A stretch of 16,995 nt of DNA from JBKHDT01 sp049974825 (GCA_049974825.1 JBNGDJ010000050.1:1-16995), one strand, 5' to 3'. Numbered from the stretch's first letter, positions 7,440 to 15,090 are shown. The notes: generated by a model from the sequence alone, not told the origin. Numbers and translations are program-made.

Positions 7440-7654
7440 CGTTTGCTTGGGAAACTCTGCACAAAGCCATCCTTGGCTTTGTGGGCTGGCGCCAGCTAAA
7501 CGCGTCAGCAGGATTTGCCCGCGTCCAGCAACGCCCGGGCCGATACATGCTCGGCCCGGGCTCTGCAATTCAATGGCTTGCGCCATTGAGCGTTGGGGCA
7601 TCCATGCCCCAATCGGGAATCTGAAGCATTCGTGCAGAGATTCCCAAGCGAACG
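7440..7654 (+). repeat. Complete copy (B) of the hairpin-rich repeat, with terminal inverted repeats
   Basis: A 215-bp non-coding element. Its ends form imperfect inverted repeats: the first 23 bases, starting CGTTTGCTTGGGAAA, match the reverse complement of the last 23 at 21 positions. Inside are six hairpins in a row: CACAAAGCCA/TGGCTTTGTG (7460-7483); GCTGGCGCCAGC palindrome (7485-7496); GCCCGGGCCGA/TCGGCCCGGGC (7533-7561, 11 bp); TCAATGG/CCATTGA (7570-7589); TTGGGGCAT/ATGCCCCAA (7593-7612); GGGAATCT/AGATTCCC (7615-7645). Related partial copies occur at 1-107 and 4541-4812. It may be a MITE-like or compound REP-like element. It ends 26 bp before the phosphorylase start codon, so it probably forms part of that gene's leader or promoter region. 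Confidence 0.72.
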
Positions 7655-7680
7655 TTCTCCGGCAATCAGATGGTGATTCA

Positions 7681-9465
7681 ATGACTGATCGCGCGTTGCC
7701 CAACGGGGTCATGTTCAATGCCTACCCCGACAGTATTGGCACGAAGCTGGCGGACACGGTGTCGCTGCTCGGGCGACCAGAGTTCGAGAATGCCTTCTCG
7801 CTGTTTTACATCCTGCCGACCTTCTTTCAGAGCGATCTTGACCGCGGCTTTTCGATCAGCCGCTACGAAATGGAGCCGTCACTGGTCTCCCCGGCCGATC
7901 TTGAGGCACTGAAGGCGCTTGGCATCGTCCTCAAGTTCGACCTGGTGCTCAATCACCTGTCGGTGCGCAGCCCGCAGTTCCTCGATCTGCTTTCCAAAGG
8001 GGACCAGTCGCCCTATCGCGACTTCTTCATCGACTGGAACAAGTTCTGGGCGGGCGAAGGAGAAATGGGCGATGAGGGATACATCGTTCCTCACGCGCAC
8101 CACCTGGACAAGCTGTTCATGCGCAAGCCGGGGCTACCGATTCTGTTCGTGCGCTTTCCCGATGGCTCCGAGCGCCCCTACTGGAACACGTTTTACCAAG
8201 AGATCAATTACCGGGAGCTTGAAGCCTCCGACCTCAAGCACCTGCGCATTCTCAAGCCCGACGAGATCCAGACCATCCTCTGCCGGGTCAATCCCCTGAT
8301 CGCTGCCGGCGAAGACTTCCGCAAGGTGGACCTGGGGCCTTACCAGGACTATCTCGATGCAATCATTGACGTGATCGAGTCCAAGCGGCGCTACCTGGGC
8401 CAGATGGATCTCAATGCAGATTCCGAAGAGGTCTGGGCCTTCTACGAAGAAACCCTGCAGCAACTTGCCGACTTCGGCGCCCGGCTGATCCGCCTCGACG
8501 CCTTTGCATACCTGCACAAGCGGCCGGGAATGAGCAACTTCTTCAATACGCCGGGGACGTGGCAGTACCTGGACCGGCTCAAGTCCATTGCCGACCGGCT
8601 TGACCTGACCCTGCTGCCCGAGATTCACGCCCAGTACGGAAAACATCTGCACACGGCCGTGGCCGACGCGGGCTACCCGATCTACGATTTCTTCCTGCCC
8701 GGGCTGCTGCTTGATGCGCTTGACCAGGGCAGGAACACCAATCTGCTGCGGTGGATCGACGAAATCCGGTCGCGCGGCCTGCGTACGATCAACATGCTCG
8801 GCTGCCATGACGGGATTCCCGTTCTCGACCTTGACGGTTACGAGACCGAGGCCGGCTACCAGCCGGGCCTGATGGAGCCGGAAGACATCCAGGCGGTGAT
8901 CCAGCGTGTTCTTGACCGGGGCGGGCGCGTGAAAAACCTCTACGGCAAGGACGGCAAAAAGATTGCCTACTACCAGGTCAATGCCACCTATTTCAGTGCG
9001 CTGGGCGAGAATGAGCAGAAACTGCGGCTGGCACGCGCGATTCAGCTGTTCATGCCCGGCATTCCCCAGGTGTGGTACCTGGACCTCTTTGCCGGCCGGA
9101 ACGACTACGAGGCCGCTGATCGCGGCGGGGTGGCGGGCCACAAGGAGATCAACCGAACGACGCTCTCGATCAAGGAAGTCGAGGAAGGGCTTCGTCGACC
9201 TGTTGTTCTGGACCAGCTGCGCATGATGCGCCTGCGCAATACCTCGCCGGCATTTGACGGGGAACTCGAAATCGTGGACACGCCCGAAAGCCAGCTGGAG
9301 ATGTGCTGGTCGCATGGTGACGAGCGGGTCACGCTGAAGGCCGACCTGATCGATCACGGATTCAGCATTCACAACCAGCCGGCCGACGGCAGCCTGCAGG
9401 TTCTCGACTACCCTGCTGTGCGCAACGCCGTTGAATCACCCGCAATCGAAACCACCGAGTCCTGA
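7681..9465 (+). CDS. GH13 subfamily 18-type glycoside phosphorylase (sucrose/glucosylglycerol/glucosylglycerate phosphorylase-like)
   Basis: A 594-residue alpha-amylase-superfamily enzyme resembling sucrose phosphorylase. These enzymes reversibly split an alpha-glucoside with phosphate to give alpha-glucose 1-phosphate. Visible GH13 motifs are FDLVLNH (86-92), nucleophile Asp273 in RLDAFAYLHK, acid/base Glu314 in LLPEIH, and transition-state Asp377 in CHDGI. No signal peptide is seen, so it acts in the cytoplasm. It is about 90 residues longer than typical sucrose phosphorylase (about 500). Roughly 66 extra residues (about 175-240) lie between the WNTF segment and QMDLNADSEEVW, just before the nucleophile. 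Glucosylglycerate phosphorylases of the YcjM type are also longer, so the acceptor may be glycerate or glycerol rather than fructose. The ATG at 7681 is chosen because upstream in-frame codons are repeat DNA; its ribosome binding site is weak. It is followed after 11 bp by a HAD phosphatase gene. Confidence 0.83.
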   Translation: MTDRALPNGVMFNAYPDSIGTKLADTVSLLGRPEFENAFSLFYILPTFFQSDLDRGFSISRYEMEPSLVSPADLEALKALGIVLKFDLVLNHLSVRSPQFLDLLSKGDQSPYRDFFIDWNKFWAGEGEMGDEGYIVPHAHHLDKLFMRKPGLPILFVRFPDGSERPYWNTFYQEINYRELEASDLKHLRILKPDEIQTILCRVNPLIAAGEDFRKVDLGPYQDYLDAIIDVIESKRRYLGQMDLNADSEEVWAFYEETLQQLADFGARLIRLDAFAYLHKRPGMSNFFNTPGTWQYLDRLKSIADRLDLTLLPEIHAQYGKHLHTAVADAGYPIYDFFLPGLLLDALDQGRNTNLLRWIDEIRSRGLRTINMLGCHDGIPVLDLDGYETEAGYQPGLMEPEDIQAVIQRVLDRGGRVKNLYGKDGKKIAYYQVNATYFSALGENEQKLRLARAIQLFMPGIPQVWYLDLFAGRNDYEAADRGGVAGHKEINRTTLSIKEVEEGLRRPVVLDQLRMMRLRNTSPAFDGELEIVDTPESQLEMCWSHGDERVTLKADLIDHGFSIHNQPADGSLQVLDYPAVRNAVESPAIETTES

Positions 9466-9476
9466 AGCGACTGCCC

Positions 9477-10310
9477 ATGAAGATTCTCGCCACTGACCTC
9501 GACCGCACCCTGCTGCCCAACGGCTCCTGGCCGGTGGACGAACGGGCCATCGAACTGTTCAACGCGTGGACTGCCCGGCAGGGCGTGCTCGTCGTCTATG
9601 TCACCGGACGCAACCTGGATTTGACCGAACAGGCCATTCGGGAATTTGGCGTGCGCTACCCGGACGTGCTCTGTGGTGATGTCGGCACCACCATCAGACG
9701 CCGCGAAAACGGCGACTGGGCCACTGACTCGGGCTGGATTGACCATGTGCATGCCATGAGTCCGCGCTGGGACAACCAGGCGATCCGCAGGGCGCTTGCC
9801 GACGTCGACGGCATGCGGGAGCAGGAACCGGAACATCTAAACGAGTTCAAGCAGAGCTACTATGTCGATCACGCCAATCGCGACCAAATCATGAGCGCGG
9901 TTGAGTCTCGGATCGGGGGCCGGTTTGACGAAGTACTGGTCTACAGCCACGATCCGACTAACGGCAATGGCCTTCTGGATGTGCTGCCGGCCAGCGCTAC
10001 CAAGCGCACGGCGCTGGAATACGTGGCACGGAAGTGGAAGGCGGAAGGAAAAATCGTGTTCTGCGGCGACAGCGGCAACGACATTTTCCCGCTGACGGCC
10101 GGTTTTCTCGGGGTGATGGTGCGCAATGCCGATGAGCAATTGGTGCAACAGGTGACCGAAGCGCAGAAGCTTGACAGCAGCCTGCAGGTCTATCATGCCC
10201 GCGGGGGATTCAAGGGACTGAACGGGTATTACGTCAGCGGCGTGCTCGAAGGCGCCTATCACTACGGGCTGCTGGATGATACTGCCGACCCCGACAAGGA
10301 CAGCCCCTGA
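9477..10310 (+). CDS. HAD-IIB phosphatase of the sucrose-6-phosphate phosphatase type
   Basis: A 277-residue cytoplasmic HAD hydrolase. Motif I is DLDRT (Asp7 nucleophile, Asp9 acid/base), motif II YVTGRN (Thr43), motif III lysine Lys176 (SATKRTAL), motif IV CGDSGND (196-202). GDSGND and the overall layout match the sucrose-phosphate phosphatase group, which also includes glucosylglycerol-phosphate and mannosylfructose-phosphate phosphatases. The cap domain lies between motifs II and III. The gene starts 11 bp after the phosphorylase stop, so the two are very likely co-transcribed. They should act on related glucosides, the phosphatase making the free sugar and the phosphorylase degrading (or, in reverse, making) it. 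The synthase that would supply a sugar phosphate is not in the window. The exact substrate is not readable from sequence. Confidence 0.82.
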   Translation: MKILATDLDRTLLPNGSWPVDERAIELFNAWTARQGVLVVYVTGRNLDLTEQAIREFGVRYPDVLCGDVGTTIRRRENGDWATDSGWIDHVHAMSPRWDNQAIRRALADVDGMREQEPEHLNEFKQSYYVDHANRDQIMSAVESRIGGRFDEVLVYSHDPTNGNGLLDVLPASATKRTALEYVARKWKAEGKIVFCGDSGNDIFPLTAGFLGVMVRNADEQLVQQVTEAQKLDSSLQVYHARGGFKGLNGYYVSGVLEGAYHYGLLDDTADPDKDSP

Positions 10311-10347
10311 TTCGCGCCTCGCCGGGGCAGACAACGCTTGTTCCCGC

Positions 10348-10364
10348 GCCGGGAAGCTCCCGGC
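10348..10364. terminator. Hairpin between convergent HAD phosphatase and response-regulator genes
   Basis: GCCGGGA (10348-10354) pairs perfectly with TCCCGGC (10358-10364) around a 3-nt loop, 38 bp after the phosphatase stop and 61 bp from the opposing stop. There is no T-run, so termination activity is only plausible from position. Confidence 0.4.
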
Positions 10365-10424
10365 CAGGCCATCCATTCCCGCCCCCGCCATCATCATGGC
10401 TGCACGCGGCACCCGGGCAGAGAG

Positions 10425-12266
10425 TCAGGAGTGCTCGGGCTGCGGCCTTGAGAGCAGCTGCGCCAGGTCCGCCTGCCACTCGTAAACAGCCTGTACGCGG
10501 TTTCCCTTCTCGGATACCTTGACTTCCCGACACAGGGAGCGAGTCAGTTGCAGTCCGCGCCCACAGTAGCGGTCGACGGAAAGATCGCAACCAGCTGGCG
10601 TGCCATCTGGGCGCAGCGGTCGACCGCTGCCGTCATGGTAATAACCAGGGCCGGAGTCCTCCACCGTGATCGACAGCTGCCCCAGCCGACCGGTGAAACG
10701 GCAGGCCAGTTCCAGCACGATCCCCCCGGAATCCAGCGCCTCCAGCCCCGCTTCGCGGCGCCGGTAATACTCCTCGAATCCGTCCGGGCTGCCCTTGAGC
10801 CCGCTGTCCAGGCTGAGCAGCCCATGGTCTATCGCGTTGTTGAACAGCTCGGCAACCAGGATATGCAGGCGCTGGTGGTGGGACTCCAGGCCAGGCAGGC
10901 TGGCCAGGGTATCCACCACCAAAGGCACCGGATCGCTTCGCCGCAGGAACAGTGATCCGAAACTGACTTGCCAAAACCAGAACAGGCCGTCCTCGTCCGG
11001 CTCGCTGGTTGTCAGACAACCATCCCGGTACTCGGGCAAGTTCAGCCCCGCCTCCTCGGCCGCGGGCCGCCGACAGCGCAGCTCCAGCAGTGTCAGGTCA
11101 TCATCATGGCCTTCCTCTCCGCCAAAGGACTCAAGGACCCGACTCAACTCGGAGAATCCGTCCCCACCCTGCTTGGCTGTCTGTGCCAGAAGCCGCTGCA
11201 ACCGCTCCTCACCGAAGACCTCGCCCTTTGCATTGGTGGCCTCGGTCACCCCGTCGGAAATGGCGTAGAGCAACGCATCCTCGTCGACCGGGCAGCTCTC
11301 TCCCGCGCAGCCGGCATCGTCAAGATCCGGCAGGATGCCCATGGCCAGGTTGGTGGACGGAAAGGTCCGCGTCACGCCCCCCCCGGAGACCAGCACCAAG
11401 TCCGGCTGCCCCCCGTTCCAGACATGCAGTTGCTGGTAAACGCTGTCGTGTTCGATCAGGGCCGATGCCAGAAACATTCCGGTCGGTACGGTCTCGTGCA
11501 CCAGCCGGTTGAGCCGGCGAACCAGCGTGGCAAAAGGCACGCCGCGTCGGGAGAGTTCGTAGAAGAGCCGGGAAACCGGCATGGTGCCGATCGCGGCCGA
11601 CAAGCCATGACCGGTAAAATCGCCAAGCAGCAAATGCATCCGCCCACCGGGCGCATGGGAGACCAGCAAGAAGTCGCCGTTGAAGATCCGTGATGGACGG
11701 AGCAGGTAGCGCAGGTTGGGGCAGGCGTGGTCCGGGCAACCCGGGCGGACGATCCGCTGGAAGACCCGCTCGGCCAGCCGGTGTTCCTGACGCAGCTGTT
11801 CGCCATAGGCGATCAAGCGATCACGCTGCTGGCGAATGGTCTGGGTCAGCTCACGATTGCGCAGGGCTGCATTGACTTTTGCTTCGAGGATCACCGCATT
11901 GAACGGCTTGGTCAGAAAGTCGTCCCCACCCGCCTCCAGGCAGCGGGCCAGCTCGGTCTCGTTGGTGACGGCCGTCACGAAGATGACGGGCACGAAGTCC
12001 TCGCCCGCCGCCGCCTTGATGCGGGCCGCCGCCTCGTAACCGTCCATGACCGGCATGCGAATATCGAGAAACACGATATCCGGCCGCTCCTTCTCGAAAA
12101 GCTCGACGGCCATCGCCCCGTTCTCTGCCTCCAGAGTCCGGTGCCCGTCCTCCTCAAGCAGGTCGGCCAGCAGCAGCCGGTTGACCGGCTTGTCGTCAAC
12201 GACCAAGCAGGTCAGCGGTTCAGAGACGAGCTCACTCGATGACGAAGAGCTTATTGAAATTGGCAA
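10425..12266 (-). CDS. Response regulator with PP2C/SpoIIE phosphatase and HATPase domains (HsbR-like)
   Basis: A 613-residue three-domain signalling protein. An N-terminal receiver has the acidic pair Asp24/Asp25, phospho-acceptor Asp68 (FLDIRMP), Thr98 and Lys120. A coiled segment (about 135-170) leads to a SpoIIE-type PP2C phosphatase with metal-binding NGDF (196-199), GDFTGHG (215-221), SDG (337-339) and HDDDLTLL (387-394). The C-terminal GHKL kinase domain has N-box ELFNNAIDHG (473-482), EDSGPG (536-541) and GRGLQL (569-574). In Pseudomonas HsbR, this architecture lets one protein both phosphorylate and dephosphorylate the STAS partner HsbA according to receiver state. The adjacent upstream gene is such a STAS protein. 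The only in-frame start that includes the whole receiver is TTG at 12266, preceded by AAGGTG. This overlaps the STAS gene by 35 nt, implying translational coupling. It is the last gene of the chemosensory locus. Confidence 0.85.
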   Translation of the reverse strand: MPISISSSSSSELVSEPLTCLVVDDKPVNRLLLADLLEEDGHRTLEAENGAMAVELFEKERPDIVFLDIRMPVMDGYEAAARIKAAAGEDFVPVIFVTAVTNETELARCLEAGGDDFLTKPFNAVILEAKVNAALRNRELTQTIRQQRDRLIAYGEQLRQEHRLAERVFQRIVRPGCPDHACPNLRYLLRPSRIFNGDFLLVSHAPGGRMHLLLGDFTGHGLSAAIGTMPVSRLFYELSRRGVPFATLVRRLNRLVHETVPTGMFLASALIEHDSVYQQLHVWNGGQPDLVLVSGGGVTRTFPSTNLAMGILPDLDDAGCAGESCPVDEDALLYAISDGVTEATNAKGEVFGEERLQRLLAQTAKQGGDGFSELSRVLESFGGEEGHDDDLTLLELRCRRPAAEEAGLNLPEYRDGCLTTSEPDEDGLFWFWQVSFGSLFLRRSDPVPLVVDTLASLPGLESHHQRLHILVAELFNNAIDHGLLSLDSGLKGSPDGFEEYYRRREAGLEALDSGGIVLELACRFTGRLGQLSITVEDSGPGYYHDGSGRPLRPDGTPAGCDLSVDRYCGRGLQLTRSLCREVKVSEKGNRVQAVYEWQADLAQLLSRPQPEHS

Positions 12267-12537
12267 TTTCCAGCACCTTGCTCAGTTCCTGGCTTGGGTT
12301 GGCCAGGACGATTTTCGGGTTTGCATCCGAGAAATGATCCCGCAAAAGCAGAAGCATTCCCAGACCTGAGCTGTCCATGTCCTCGGTTCCCTCAAGATCG
12401 ACGCGGACCTGGGCCGGCTTGGCATCCTCTTTCTCGTACGCTTGGCGAAACTGCTTCTGGACCTTGAAGTCCAGGCGCCCGCGCACCGAGATGGTGAGCA
12501 GTTTCGACTGCGCATCGTACTGGCTGCTGATACTCAT
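12232..12537 (-). CDS. STAS-domain anti-sigma-factor antagonist (HsbA/SpoIIAA-like)
   Basis: A 101-residue single STAS domain. The conserved DMDSSGLGML (53-62) contains the phosphorylation site of this family, the Ser56-Ser57 pair. Such proteins switch partners with phosphorylation: unphosphorylated they bind an anti-sigma factor (or FlgM, in the Pseudomonas HsbA case). Phosphorylation by a HATPase-kinase and dephosphorylation by a PP2C phosphatase reset them; both activities are predicted in the overlapping downstream gene. The ribosome binding site AAGGGG lies 6 nt before the ATG, stronger than for most genes here. The partner anti-sigma factor is not in the window. Confidence 0.9.
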   Translation of the reverse strand: MSISSQYDAQSKLLTISVRGRLDFKVQKQFRQAYEKEDAKPAQVRVDLEGTEDMDSSGLGMLLLLRDHFSDANPKIVLANPSQELSKVLEIANFNKLFVIE

Positions 12538-12561
12538 CTGCTACCCCTTGCTGGTATCCGC

Positions 12562-12591
12562 GGCCACGCATCGTCCATGACGTTCGTGGCC
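12562..12591. promoter_or_regulatory. Nested inverted repeat in the leader of the STAS gene
   Basis: GGCCACG (12562-12568) and CGTGGCC (12585-12591) form a perfect 7-bp stem. Inside it CGTC (12572-12575) and GACG (12579-12582) form a second stem around a 3-nt loop. It sits 25-54 bp upstream of the STAS start on the minus strand, within the 120-bp gap after the MCP-like gene. It could be an operator, an RNA processing hairpin or a weak attenuator; no T-run follows. Confidence 0.4.
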
Positions 12592-12657
12592 ACACAATGA
12601 AAACTCACACAAACATTCGAACCACCCCGCCGGGCATGCCCTGCGAAATGGCTGCAT

Positions 12658-13905
12658 TCAGAAAAGTTCGACATCGCCCTCGCTCATCGAGCTTTGTCCC
12701 ACAGGCCGATGCTCGGCATCCTTCAGCTCCTGCCGCAAGGCTTCCAGCCGCTGCCGCGCGGCCTCCACCTGCTCCTGGGTCCGCCCGCTCTCGACCAGCG
12801 GCAGCTGGCGCAGCTCGGCGGCAAAGCGCTCCATGAACTCCACGCGCATGGAGGCCCGATCAAGCACCTGCCCGGTGATGTCCTCAAACTGCAGGGAACG
12901 AATGGCCACGCCAACGTTCTGGTGAACACGATCCACGATCTGCCCGACCTCCTCGAGCCCACTGGCGACACTGTTGTTCAGATCCTGAGCCTCCTGCATC
13001 ATTTCCTCGATATGTCCCTTGGCGGTGATGGAACGGCTCATGTCCTGCGAGGCCATGTCACTGACCACCTGATGCGTCTCGCCGAAGATTTCCTGGGCCT
13101 GCTGAATCAACGTCCGGATCTGGTTGTTGAACTGGGCCGAGTCCTGCGACAGCTTGCGCACTTCATCGGCGACCACCGCGAAGCCGCGGCCGGCCTCTCC
13201 TGCCCGGGACGCCTCGATGGCGGCGTTGAGCGCGAGCAGGTTCGTCTGGCTGGCAATGCGGTTGGCATCGTCGAGCAGGCCGAAGATCTTCTCCATGTAG
13301 GCGGCCACGTCGTCAATCCGGTGCGCGACCGTCATGCTGTGCTTGCTGAGCTTGACCAGCAGCTCCACGTTGTCCGCAAGCACCCGGCTGTTCTCGTCGA
13401 TAAAGGCGGTCATGTTCGCCCCACCACCGTGCTCCGACTGGTCAGAGTCAGCGCCGGCAAGCTGGCCGGTCAGCTTGAGCACCAGGTTCTGCTGGGCATC
13501 GACCTCGCTGCTCAGGCCGTTGAAGCTGGTGTAAAGCCCGCCCACGGCGTCACCCACCAGGGTACGAGCCTGCCCGACCAGGTCCCGCAGCTCCACGACC
13601 TCGTTGTGCACCAGTTCGTCGATGTCCTTGACGATTTCCCAGAGTGCCCTGTCCGACGCCCGGTTCATGCCGACCTGTTCCTGGCGGGCCTTCATCTTTT
13701 GAACCTGGGTATCCGGCATCAGGGTGATCGTCAGGATCCAGGCCAGAACAACGATGGACATGCCCACCCAGCCGGGAATCACGCCGACGGGAAGCACGAC
13801 CATCAAGAGCCACACGCCGGCCGTGACCACCAGGGCGGGCCAGGCATCCTGCAGTCGCGTCCTGATCTGCGAGAACCCGGGGAGTCGTTCTTTGATATTC
13901 ACCAT
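12658..13905 (-). CDS. Short two-TM MCP-like signalling protein with CheZ-like DITGQ motif
   Basis: A 415-residue protein with two closely spaced membrane segments (about 24-41 and 45-63), no periplasmic sensor domain, and a cytoplasmic helical region. It carries the chemoreceptor hairpin tip TNLLALNAAIEASRAGEAGR (221-240) with GFAVVADEVRKLS (241-253), so it should contact CheA/CheW arrays. The returning helix contains RSLQFEDITGQVLDR (336-350). FEDITGQV matches the active-site pattern FQDLTGQV of the CheY-P phosphatase CheZ, including the Asp and Gln that act there (Asp342, Gln346). The C-terminus EGDVELF (409-415) is nearly the same as the CheD C-terminus in this cluster. The ATG at 13905 has AGGAGAG 7 nt upstream; an alternative GTG at 13932 overlaps the cheB stop but lacks this. 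The gene follows cheB, so it is likely part of the same pathway, perhaps as signal-terminating or adaptation partner. Confidence 0.82.
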   Translation of the reverse strand: MVNIKERLPGFSQIRTRLQDAWPALVVTAGVWLLMVVLPVGVIPGWVGMSIVVLAWILTITLMPDTQVQKMKARQEQVGMNRASDRALWEIVKDIDELVHNEVVELRDLVGQARTLVGDAVGGLYTSFNGLSSEVDAQQNLVLKLTGQLAGADSDQSEHGGGANMTAFIDENSRVLADNVELLVKLSKHSMTVAHRIDDVAAYMEKIFGLLDDANRIASQTNLLALNAAIEASRAGEAGRGFAVVADEVRKLSQDSAQFNNQIRTLIQQAQEIFGETHQVVSDMASQDMSRSITAKGHIEEMMQEAQDLNNSVASGLEEVGQIVDRVHQNVGVAIRSLQFEDITGQVLDRASMRVEFMERFAAELRQLPLVESGRTQEQVEAARQRLEALRQELKDAEHRPVGQSSMSEGDVELF

Positions 13906-13928
13906 TCCGTTTCTCTCCTGCGGATCGT

Positions 13929-14999
13929 TCACACCCGGTTGCTGCGCTTGCCGAGCGAATCAAGGTAGGCCAGCACCCGCACGGTCATTTGATCCAGCGG
14001 CACGACCTCATCCACCGCACCGAGCTTGACTGCCTCCTTGGGCATGCCAAACACCACACAACTTTTTTCATCCTGGGCGAAGGTCCGGGCACCGGCCTGG
14101 TGCATTTCGACCATGCCCTCGGCACCATCCTTGCCCATGCCCGTCAGAATCACGCCAATCGCATTCTTGCCAGCCACCTGGGCGGCGCTGCGAAACAGCA
14201 CATCCACCGACGGACGGTGCCGACTGACCGGGGGGCCGTCATCCAGCGCCGTGACATAGTTCGCCCCGCTGCGCCGCAGCAGAAGATGCGAATGGCCAGG
14301 TGCCACGTAGGCATGCCCGGGCAGCACACGCTCGTTGTCTCTGGCCTCCTTGACCCGGATTCGGCAAAGCCCGTTGAGCCGCTCGGCAAAGGACTGCGTA
14401 AACACGGGCGGCATGTGCTGCGTAATCAAGATGCCCGGCGCATCTGGGGGCATGCCGACCAGCACCTCCCGGATTGCTTCCGTGCCGCCGGTGGACGCGC
14501 CGATGATGATCAGCTTTTCGGTCGATGCCAGCCGGTTGCCCAGCCGCGACATCACCGGCGCCGCCGGTTTGCGCAGCTCCTCCCGGCTGTGCCGCTTGAC
14601 CCGGGCGGCTGCCGCGACGCGAATCTTCTCGGCGATGGTGTCCGAGTACTCGCGCATGCCCTCGGTAATGCCAACCTTGGGCTTGGTGACGTAGTCGATT
14701 GCGCCCAGTTCCAGCGCCTGAAAGGTGACGTCCGAGTCCCGCTCGGTCAGCGACGACACCATCACCACCGGCATCGGGCGCAGCCGCATCAGCTTTTCAA
14801 GAAAGCTGATGCCATCCATGCGCGGCATCTCGACATCCAGCGTCAGCACATCGGGATCGAGATCCTTGATCATCTGCCGTGCCACGATGGGATCCGGCGC
14901 GACGCCAACGACCTCAAGATCCGGATGGCTGTTGATGATTTCCGTCAGCAGACGCCGGATCAGTGCCGAGTCGTCCACCACCAAAACGCGGATGGTCAT
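13929..14999 (-). CDS. cheB: CheB, protein-glutamate methylesterase/deamidase response regulator
   Basis: A 356-residue two-domain enzyme that removes methyl groups from chemoreceptor glutamates after phosphorylation by CheA. The receiver has Asp9/Asp10, phospho-acceptor Asp55 (LTLDVEMP) and Lys107. The methylesterase domain has the catalytic triad Ser169 (IGASTGG), His195 (TQHMPP) and Asp291 (GMGKDG), spaced exactly as in E. coli CheB (164, 190, 286). The ATG at 14999 gives the standard MTIRVLVVDDSA start with AGGA 8 nt upstream; an in-frame start at 15041 has no such support. It lies 91 bp downstream of cheD, with two inverted repeats between them, and just upstream of the MCP-like gene. 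Confidence 0.97.
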   Translation of the reverse strand: MTIRVLVVDDSALIRRLLTEIINSHPDLEVVGVAPDPIVARQMIKDLDPDVLTLDVEMPRMDGISFLEKLMRLRPMPVVMVSSLTERDSDVTFQALELGAIDYVTKPKVGITEGMREYSDTIAEKIRVAAAARVKRHSREELRKPAAPVMSRLGNRLASTEKLIIIGASTGGTEAIREVLVGMPPDAPGILITQHMPPVFTQSFAERLNGLCRIRVKEARDNERVLPGHAYVAPGHSHLLLRRSGANYVTALDDGPPVSRHRPSVDVLFRSAAQVAGKNAIGVILTGMGKDGAEGMVEMHQAGARTFAQDEKSCVVFGMPKEAVKLGAVDEVVPLDQMTVRVLAYLDSLGKRSNRV

Positions 15000-15015
15000 G
15001 AATCGTTCCTGTTTC

Positions 15016-15071
15016 TGTCCGGCCGGCTTCCGGACACGCACATCAAAGGCCGCTTGTCAGATCGATGTGCG
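15016..15071. promoter_or_regulatory. Two adjacent inverted repeats in the cheD-cheB gap
   Basis: TGTCCGG/CCGGACA (15016-15022, 15030-15036; 7-nt loop) is followed directly by CGCACATC/GATGTGCG (15037-15044, 15064-15071; 19-nt spacer). They occupy most of the 91-bp gap of an otherwise tight operon. They may be RNA structures that tune cheB expression or processing; no terminator T-run is present. Confidence 0.4.
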
Positions 15072-15090
15072 GTCAGCCAGCCCCGCAGCA

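Noticed and set aside
7447..7680. In-frame upstream extension of the phosphorylase gene by 78 codons
   Set aside because: It would translate the hairpin element; the enzyme family starts close to the ATG at 7681.
8134..9372. 412-codon minus-strand frame opposite the phosphorylase gene
   Set aside because: The plus-strand frame has all GH13 catalytic motifs; the antisense frame has none.
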